NCBI GenBank assembly: GCA_938008665.1 | Contig: CALLKA010000080.1 | Location: 1 to 39,783, forward strand | Length of the DNA: 39,783 nucleotides | Direction: 5' to 3' | Origin: an uncultured Bacteroidota bacterium | GTDB lineage: Bacteria > Bacteroidota > Bacteroidia > Chitinophagales > Chitinophagaceae | In this document: positions 31,151 to 37,346 of the stretch, piece by piece | Layout of the letters: each line of letters begins with the position of its first letter | Position numbering within the stretch: the stretch's first letter is position 1 | Translations under genes and position numbers: made by a program | Notes under the pieces: generated by a model | What the model was told of the DNA's origin: nothing | What the model saw: the letters and a program-made list of their open reading frames with translations, nothing else | Database searches by the model: none

Positions 31151-32602
31151 CTACTGGCCTTGGGCCAAACTATACGCTTTTTTATCGGCCCACATATTAA
31201 GTACTTCTAGGGAACAAATTTTGAAATCCTTGGCCAAAGATCGGTACAAATCAATGACCTGATCCTGTGACAGTGGCGCTTCATTCACCGTTTCAAAACG
31301 GCAATAAAATTGATTCACCAAATTGGTAAAAACTGAACCTGATGGCCATACCTGGGTACCTCGATTGGTAATAGTAACCAAAGTCAAACTTTCACTAGCA
31401 TGTGTTAAACATTTGTCTGCAATTACTTTTGGCTGATCCGCACTTTCAATAAAAAAATCAACGCCGACAATTTTGTGCTGGTCCCTTAAATCACTTTGCA
31501 ACATTGGATTATGTTCCAATTTAAAATTGGTAGGTGTTACATAAAAATTGGGCAAGAAGGGTTTGGGATTATGTTTGGGTTGTTTACCAAAATTATCAAT
31601 AATCGCTTGCGCAAATACCGTGGTATTTACGGAAGGAATATTCTTATCGCCAAAATCTCCTGTATGCACGCCAGATTCCAATGTATATAATAAAGCATTT
31701 TCAATCACCACTGCTTGTTCCATTAATCCTAAATGACGCAGCATACTTAATCCACTTAATAATAAGGAAGTAGGATTGGCAATATTTTTTCCGGCAATAT
31801 CTGGCGCGGTACCATGTACAGCTTCGAAAATTGAAATATGATCTCCGATATTTGCAGAAGGCGCAAAACCAAGCCCACCAACCAATCCAGCACATAAGTC
31901 ACTTACGATATCTCCTTGTAAATTGGTTAAAACAATTACATCAAATAAATCAGGGCGACTTACTAATTTCATACATAAGTCATCCACAATCACATCGTCC
32001 GATTTTAATTCAGGATATTCTTTGGCAACTTCTTTAAAAACCTCCAGAAATAAGCCATCTGTTAATTTCATAATATTGGCCTTGTGCCCACATGTAATTC
32101 GACGCGCGCCTTTTTTCTTGGCCATTTCAAAAGCATAACGAATTACTTGCTCACTACCCGGACGCGTTATAAATCTGCGGCCCAGGGCAACATCTTGCGT
32201 TAGCATATGCTCAATACCACCATAGGTATCTTCGATATTTTCTCTTACAATAGTTAAATCAATTGGAATGCCTGCTTTACTAAAAACAGTATCTACCCCA
32301 CTTAATGTTTGAAATTTTCGGTCGTTCGCGTAAGTATTCCAAGTTTTGCGCGCTGTAACATTTACACTTTTAACACCCTTACCCTTGGGCGTTTCCATGG
32401 GCCCTTTAAATAATATGCCTAAGTCTTCAATAGTTTGCTTCGCTTCTGGAGTCATTCCATTACTAAATCCTTTGTCGAAAACCCACTTACCCATGTCCAC
32501 CATCTCATATTCCATGGGCACGTTTGCGGCATTAAAAATAGCAATAACCGCTTCCATTATTTCTGGCCCAATTCCATCCCCTTTTGCAACAGCTATTTTC
32601 AT
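31151..32602 (-). CDS. icd: Isocitrate dehydrogenase, long form, predicted NAD-specific
   Basis: The protein of 483 residues oxidises and decarboxylates isocitrate to 2-oxoglutarate in the TCA cycle. The N-terminal two-thirds has the beta-decarboxylating dehydrogenase fold: substrate-binding S79-x-N81-x-x-x-R85, catalytic Y in E-D-T-Y-G-G-I-E, and metal-binding D in the L-Q-G-D-I-V-S-D region. A C-terminal extension from about residue 345 makes it long like the Thermus enzyme. The coenzyme loop reads H-G-T-A-P-D268-I269-A-G-K. NADP enzymes such as E. coli Icd have Lys-Tyr there, while NAD-using relatives have Asp-Ile. NAD use is therefore predicted, although homologues are often labelled NADP-dependent. 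Confidence 0.9.
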   Translation of the reverse strand: MKIAVAKGDGIGPEIMEAVIAIFNAANVPMEYEMVDMGKWVFDKGFSNGMTPEAKQTIEDLGILFKGPMETPKGKGVKSVNVTARKTWNTYANDRKFQTLSGVDTVFSKAGIPIDLTIVRENIEDTYGGIEHMLTQDVALGRRFITRPGSEQVIRYAFEMAKKKGARRITCGHKANIMKLTDGLFLEVFKEVAKEYPELKSDDVIVDDLCMKLVSRPDLFDVIVLTNLQGDIVSDLCAGLVGGLGFAPSANIGDHISIFEAVHGTAPDIAGKNIANPTSLLLSGLSMLRHLGLMEQAVVIENALLYTLESGVHTGDFGDKNIPSVNTTVFAQAIIDNFGKQPKHNPKPFLPNFYVTPTNFKLEHNPMLQSDLRDQHKIVGVDFFIESADQPKVIADKCLTHASESLTLVTITNRGTQVWPSGSVFTNLVNQFYCRFETVNEAPLSQDQVIDLYRSLAKDFKICSLEVLNMWADKKAYSLAQGQ

Positions 32603-32661
32603 TTGATTTGGATTTTAAGGCGAAATTATAGGCAAAAACCCGCATAACTGATTCGCTGGCG

Positions 32662-32669
32662 CAAAGTTA
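32662..32669 (-). promoter_or_regulatory. -7 promoter box of icd
   Basis: Minus-strand TAACTTTG matches TAnnTTTG exactly. TTTC lies 19 bases upstream and approximates the -33 TTTG. The predicted leader to the icd ATG at 32602 is roughly 55 bases. Confidence 0.55.
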
Positions 32670-32785
32670 CACGACTTAGCTGTTGTTTGAAAAAAAATTG
32701 CTTCCTATTTTGTAAAATCAGCCCCATTTTATGCTATTTTTACTACGCAGTATTCTCTGCAGGGTATTTGAGGAAATGACATATT

Positions 32786-33172
32786 ATGGTCTCTAAAATT
32801 TCAGAAGGGATAGAGGTAAGTATTGAAACTTTTTACCAAAAAGATTATAGTAATCCTTTGCAAAATGAGTACATGTTTGCCTATCGTATCACTATTGAAA
32901 ACCACAATTCATTTCCTGTAAAATTATTAAAGCGCTATTGGGAAGTTTATGATAGCAATAGTGAGTTTCGTGTCGTTGAAGGAGAAGGTGTTGTTGGAGT
33001 GCAACCATTAATCATGCCAGGTCAAAATTATCAATATGTAAGTGGCTGTCATTTAAAAAGCGAATTAGGAAAAATGCAAGGGCATTATACGATGGAAAAC
33101 ATCGATTCAAAGGACCTTATTCATGTAAATATCCCTTCATTTAAGATGGCGGCCCCTGTCAAACTAAACTAG
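32786..33172 (+). CDS. apaG: ApaG-domain protein
   Basis: The 128-residue protein matches the ApaG family over its full length: an immunoglobulin-like beta-sandwich with the conserved Y-x-I-T-I-E-N-H segment, the R-Y-W segment, and the glycine-rich V-E-G-E-G-V-V-G-V-Q-P loop. ApaG is linked by genetics to cobalt/magnesium resistance in Salmonella, but its activity is unclear, and the same domain serves binding roles in eukaryotic F-box proteins. It is divergent from icd, with 183 bases between the starts, and convergent with gldB. Confidence 0.93.
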   Translation: MVSKISEGIEVSIETFYQKDYSNPLQNEYMFAYRITIENHNSFPVKLLKRYWEVYDSNSEFRVVEGEGVVGVQPLIMPGQNYQYVSGCHLKSELGKMQGHYTMENIDSKDLIHVNIPSFKMAAPVKLN

Positions 33173-33195
33173 TTAGTTAACTATTACTACTTAAG

Positions 33196-34206
33196 TTAAG
33201 GTTTGTATTTACTTTCAGCAAATATTTTTTCTGCAGGCATTTGTAACAACGCTTTTAAATTGGCCTGATCTTGTTCAGATTGTTGCTCCATCCATGATTT
33301 TACTATTTGATAGCCTAAATATAGTCCTACATTTCCAGGGATTTCATTGCCAAAATAAATACTAAAAGGTCCTTCACCTAATAACTGCTTTGCTACTTTA
33401 GGATCCTTGGAATAAACCAAATTCATTTTTAATAAAAAGCTCCAAATATCTTGTTCTGCATTGGTCGTAGCGGCATATTGCGCAGCACTATAACCAAATA
33501 AATCAGCATCATTAGTTTTAGGTAATATTTTTTTTAAGATGTATTGTCTTTTCCCCAAATCAATCATTTCAATAATTAAGCTACGCGTTAAATTACTATT
33601 CGGTGCCATATCCTGGAGTAAATTTCTTGCTGCTGTAATGGGAATAAAGCGCGGTGTAAAATTGCGACTAATATAAGACGGAAAATATTTTTGAAACTGC
33701 TCCGATTGATACCAGGAAGAAGTGTCACCCAAAAACATTTGCAATCCAATTGCCATATAATCCGAACCAATTGAATTTCCAAAGCCTTCTAAAGGACCAA
33801 TAAAATAAATAATTTTTTTTGGCAATGGGTAATCCGGAAAATAATAGTGTAGGTTTTTAAAAAGTGATTGTAATTGCGGGTGCGCTGAAGCAGGTGCATT
33901 TATTTTTTGAACTGCTGTATAAATGGGTCGATATGCATTTAAAAATGAAAGCAACCCGGTTTCACTGTCGCCGGAATCAATCGCCAACATTTGCTTCAAC
34001 AATACTTCATTAATAAATGGATACCGACTATTAATTTCCAATAAACTGCCCTTCAATTTAAGGGTGTCCATATTAAAAAATACCTGATCCAGCCTTTCCA
34101 TAGGTAAAATTATTTCCTGGGCATTTTCCGCAGGGTTATTTTGCATTCGCCCACAGGAGCTGGTAACAATAATTAGTATAAATAAGATAAAATATAGGAA
34201 TCGCAT
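33196..34206 (-). CDS. gldB: GldB-like lipoprotein (gliding/type IX secretion associated)
   Basis: From the ATG at 34204-34206 the protein has 336 residues. It starts with a lipoprotein signal (hydrophobic 3-14, lipobox T-S-S-C18), so it should be membrane-anchored. The rest resembles GldB: an early R-L-D-Q-V-F-F segment, R-Y-P-F, Y-F-P-D-Y-P, an I-G-x-D-Y-M segment, and P-R-F-I-P. In Flavobacterium GldB is needed for gliding, and gldB is found next to nadE, as here (divergent, 55 bases between starts). Whether this organism glides cannot be told. An upstream extension of 23 codons would cover the promoter region and hide the signal peptide, so it is rejected. Confidence 0.83.
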   Translation of the reverse strand: MRFLYFILFILIIVTSSCGRMQNNPAENAQEIILPMERLDQVFFNMDTLKLKGSLLEINSRYPFINEVLLKQMLAIDSGDSETGLLSFLNAYRPIYTAVQKINAPASAHPQLQSLFKNLHYYFPDYPLPKKIIYFIGPLEGFGNSIGSDYMAIGLQMFLGDTSSWYQSEQFQKYFPSYISRNFTPRFIPITAARNLLQDMAPNSNLTRSLIIEMIDLGKRQYILKKILPKTNDADLFGYSAAQYAATTNAEQDIWSFLLKMNLVYSKDPKVAKQLLGEGPFSIYFGNEIPGNVGLYLGYQIVKSWMEQQSEQDQANLKALLQMPAEKIFAESKYKP

Positions 34207-34209
34207 CCT

Positions 34210-34217
34210 CGAAAGTA
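34210..34217 (-). promoter_or_regulatory. -7-like promoter box of gldB
   Basis: Minus-strand TACTTTCG differs from TAnnTTTG at one base and ends three bases before the gldB ATG, again predicting a leaderless or near-leaderless transcript. Confidence 0.35.
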
Positions 34218-34249
34218 CAAAAAAAGCGAGTTTATTTCTGTTAAAAACC

Positions 34250-34257
34250 GACCTTTG
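34250..34257 (+). promoter_or_regulatory. -7-like promoter box of nadE, near-leaderless
   Basis: GACCTTTG differs from TAnnTTTG only at the first base. It is followed by CCTT and the ATG of nadE, giving the same four-base spacing as at ubiE. Confidence 0.45.
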
Positions 34258-34261
34258 CCTT

Positions 34262-35944
34262 ATGAAGATTTGCATTGCACAACAGAACTATCATATTGGC
34301 AATTTTGAACAAAACACCGAAAAGATATTAAGCGCTATTGAAACCGCAAAAAATCAAGGTGCTGATTTGATATTGTTTAGTGAGATGAGTGTTTGCGGAT
34401 ACCCTGCAAGGGACTTTGTTGAATTTGAAGATTTTATTAATAAATGCTACCAAAGCATTGATGCAATTAAACAAGCGTCCGATACCATTGGCGTTTTAAT
34501 TGGAAGTCCAGCACGCAACCCAAATAAAAAAGGAAAGGATTTATACAACGCGGCCTTTTTCTTGTATGAACAAAAAGTGGTCGCTGAAATTCACAAAACA
34601 TTACTACCTACTTACGACGTTTTTGATGAAAATAGATATTTCGAACCTGCAGACGAATGGAAGGTGATTGAATTTAAAGGACAAAAATTAGCGATTACTA
34701 TTTGTGAGGATATTTGGAATTTGGGCGATAATCCATTGTACCGAATTTGTCCTATGGATAAAATGATGGACCAGTCTCCTAATATTTTACTCAATCTTAG
34801 CGCCTCACCATTTGATTACACGCATGATGAAGATCGCAAAGCGACGATTAAATCAAATGTATTAAAATATAAAATTCCTTTATTTTATTGTAATGCAGTA
34901 GGTAGCCAAACAGAAATTGTTTTTGATGGTAGTTCATTGGTGTTTGATAAAGATGCAAATTTATGTGGCGCACTTCCTATGTTTGAATCAGCATTAGCCA
35001 CATTTGAATGCAATGCAGATGGCACCATCAACGCACCTATCTTGGAGCCTGCCAATCGTGTGCCAAACAAAGAATTAAATCCAATCACATTAATTTCCAC
35101 ATTAAATATTGAACAAGTGTATCAAGCTTTAGTGTTAGGCGTAAAGGATTATTTTAATAAAATGGGATTCACCAAAGCGATTATTGGATCCTCTGGAGGT
35201 ATTGATTCGGCTGTTACCCTAGCGATTGCTTGTGAAGCCTTGGGCAAAGAAAATGTGCACGCGGTTTTAATGCCATCGCCTTACTCAACGGATCATTCCG
35301 TAAATGATGCAGTTGCGTTGAGTCAAAATTTGGATAATAAATATGATATTATTCCCATCAAGGAAGTGTATGAGGAATTCCTAACCACCTTAAAACCATT
35401 ATTTAAGAACCTGCCATTTTCCTTGGCGGAAGAAAATATACAAAGCAGGTCAAGAGGTAATATTTTAATGGCCATTGCTAATAAGTTTGGCTACATTTTA
35501 TTAAACACTTCTAATAAAAGTGAACTAGCCACCGGTTATGGTACCTTGTATGGTGATATGGCGGGTGGCTTAGGGGTATTAGGTGATTGCTATAAATTGC
35601 AAGTGTATGAACTTGCCAAATACATTAACCGCAATCAAGAAATTATCCCAACAAATATTATTACAAAAGCGCCTAGTGCAGAACTAAGGCCGAATCAAAA
35701 GGACAGCGATAGCTTACCTGATTATGCGGTTTTGGATCAAATACTTTACCAATATATTGAAAGACGCGCCAACCCCAATGACATAAAAGCATTAGGTTTT
35801 GATCATGCGCTGGTGGATAGAACACTTAAGATGGTCAATAATAATGAATACAAAAGAAATCAGTTCTGCCCCATTATTCGGATTTCACCAAAAGCCTTTG
35901 GTGTAGGTCGTCGTATGCCAATTGTTGGCAAATACCTGAGTTAA
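34262..35944 (+). CDS. nadE: Glutamine-dependent NAD+ synthetase
   Basis: NadE makes NAD from deamido-NAD with ATP, using ammonia released from glutamine. The 560-residue protein joins an N-terminal nitrilase-fold glutaminase (about 1-260) to a C-terminal synthetase (about 290-560). The glutaminase triad is E41 (F-S-E-M-S), K112 (H-K-T-L-L-P) and C148 (I-T-I-C-E-D). The synthetase P-loop is S-S-G-G-I-D-S-A (about 303-310), with later T-S-N-K-S-E and K-A-P-S-A-E-L-R segments. Length and order match the two-domain family. It is divergent from gldB. Confidence 0.95.
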   Translation: MKICIAQQNYHIGNFEQNTEKILSAIETAKNQGADLILFSEMSVCGYPARDFVEFEDFINKCYQSIDAIKQASDTIGVLIGSPARNPNKKGKDLYNAAFFLYEQKVVAEIHKTLLPTYDVFDENRYFEPADEWKVIEFKGQKLAITICEDIWNLGDNPLYRICPMDKMMDQSPNILLNLSASPFDYTHDEDRKATIKSNVLKYKIPLFYCNAVGSQTEIVFDGSSLVFDKDANLCGALPMFESALATFECNADGTINAPILEPANRVPNKELNPITLISTLNIEQVYQALVLGVKDYFNKMGFTKAIIGSSGGIDSAVTLAIACEALGKENVHAVLMPSPYSTDHSVNDAVALSQNLDNKYDIIPIKEVYEEFLTTLKPLFKNLPFSLAEENIQSRSRGNILMAIANKFGYILLNTSNKSELATGYGTLYGDMAGGLGVLGDCYKLQVYELAKYINRNQEIIPTNIITKAPSAELRPNQKDSDSLPDYAVLDQILYQYIERRANPNDIKALGFDHALVDRTLKMVNNNEYKRNQFCPIIRISPKAFGVGRRMPIVGKYLS

Positions 35945-36007
35945 TCAAAAAACACTTCGCTGCTTTTGTTTTTACACTAAATTGTGTTTTCAACGATACT
36001 ATTTAAT

Positions 36008-37216
36008 ATGAAAAAAATTAGCTGTCTATTTATTAGCATCCTACTGCTTGCCAGTGCATTGGTTGTGTCTGCACAAAAAACTAAGCCCATTTTACCAGGT
36101 GCTTATCAAACGGAAAAATACTTTCCTTTATTAAAAGGCAAAAGAGTTAGTTTATTTACCAATCAAACTGCGACTATCAATGGCAAACACTTAATTGATA
36201 CTTTAAAAGCAGCGGGTATTCAAATACAAAAAATATTTACACCAGAGCATGGATTAAGAGGGACGGCTGATGCAGGTGAAAAAGTATCCGATGAAATAGA
36301 TCCAAAAACAGGAATTAAAATAGTTTCCTTGTACGGTAAAAAAAGTGCGCCCGATGCCAATGATCTATCAGATGTAGATATCATGCTATTTGATGTGCAG
36401 GATGTAGGTACCCGTTTTTATACTTATATAAACTCCTTGCAATATTATATGGAAGCGGCAATGGCCAATAATAAGCCGGTCATCATTTTAGATCGCCCCA
36501 ACCCCAATGGACATTTTGTGGATGGTCCTGTTTTGGAAGCCCCCTATTCAAGTGGTGTAGGTAAAAACGCCATTCCCACTGTGTATGGTTTAACCATGGG
36601 CGAATATGCACAATTATTAAAAGGAGAAAATTGGTTGAAAGTTGTGGAGGGCAGAACCAACTTATCTCTTTCAATTATTCAAAATAAAAACTACACACAC
36701 AAATCCATGTATACCGTGGATGTAGCGCCCTCTCCCAACTTGGCAAGTATGAATTCCATTTACTGGTATCCCACTACCTGCTTAATTGAAGGTACTGTTT
36801 TAAGCGAAGGCCGAGGTACCCCAAATGCATTTGCAAATATTGGTCATCCAAGTATTACGAGTCAAACATTCAGTTTTACCCCAGCCCCACGTATTGGCGC
36901 AATGAGTTCCAAATTATATGGACAAAAATGTTATGGGTGGGATTTATCAAAAACTACACCGCCAAAAAATAAAATTGACATCGCACTCATCATTGAAATT
37001 TATAAAAGTTTCCCGCAAAAGGATTCCTTTTTTATTCGTCCTAAATCGGGCGAACCTACTGCTTACTTTTTTAATAAGCTTGCTGGCAACGCAACCTTAA
37101 TGCAGCAATTAATTGCAGGCGCTTCAGAAGCGGAGATTCGCAAAAGTTGGGAACCCCACTTAACAGCATTTAAAACAATGCGAAAAAAATATTTATTGTA
37201 TAATGATTTTGAATAA
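36008..37216 (+). CDS. namZ: Exo-beta-N-acetylmuramidase (DUF1343, NamZ-like)
   Basis: The 402-residue protein has a signal peptide (about 1-23, ending V-S-A-Q) and a DUF1343 body. Visible motifs are L-F-T-N-Q-T (49-54), F-T-P-E80-H81-G-L-R-G, and M-L-F-D-V-Q-D-V-G-T-R-F-Y-T-Y (126-140). NamZ enzymes release MurNAc from the non-reducing end of peptidoglycan fragments outside the cytoplasm. This fits the AmgK-like kinase and MurU encoded elsewhere in the window, which could convert imported MurNAc to UDP-MurNAc. A GTG at 35984 is in frame, but the ATG at 36008 places the signal peptide at the N-terminus. It follows nadE by 63 bases and has a terminator downstream. Confidence 0.9.
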   Translation: MKKISCLFISILLLASALVVSAQKTKPILPGAYQTEKYFPLLKGKRVSLFTNQTATINGKHLIDTLKAAGIQIQKIFTPEHGLRGTADAGEKVSDEIDPKTGIKIVSLYGKKSAPDANDLSDVDIMLFDVQDVGTRFYTYINSLQYYMEAAMANNKPVIILDRPNPNGHFVDGPVLEAPYSSGVGKNAIPTVYGLTMGEYAQLLKGENWLKVVEGRTNLSLSIIQNKNYTHKSMYTVDVAPSPNLASMNSIYWYPTTCLIEGTVLSEGRGTPNAFANIGHPSITSQTFSFTPAPRIGAMSSKLYGQKCYGWDLSKTTPPKNKIDIALIIEIYKSFPQKDSFFIRPKSGEPTAYFFNKLAGNATLMQQLIAGASEAEIRKSWEPHLTAFKTMRKKYLLYNDFE

Positions 37217-37293
37217 CCTAATTTTTTGAGCCCATAGGCAACTATATACATTTGAGCAATCGGCTATAAAAAAAGGACCAATATATTGCCAAC

Positions 37294-37327
37294 AAAAAAG
37301 CGTCCCGAGAAATCGGGACGCTTTTTT
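37294..37327. terminator. Bidirectional terminator between namZ and the BNR-repeat gene
   Basis: AAAAAAGCGTCCCGA (37294-37308) and TCGGGACGCTTTTTT (37313-37327) form a perfect 15-bp stem closed by a GAAA tetraloop. The T-run and the opposite A-run make it active in both directions. Confidence 0.95.
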
Positions 37328-37346
37328 GTATCATCATTATTAATAA

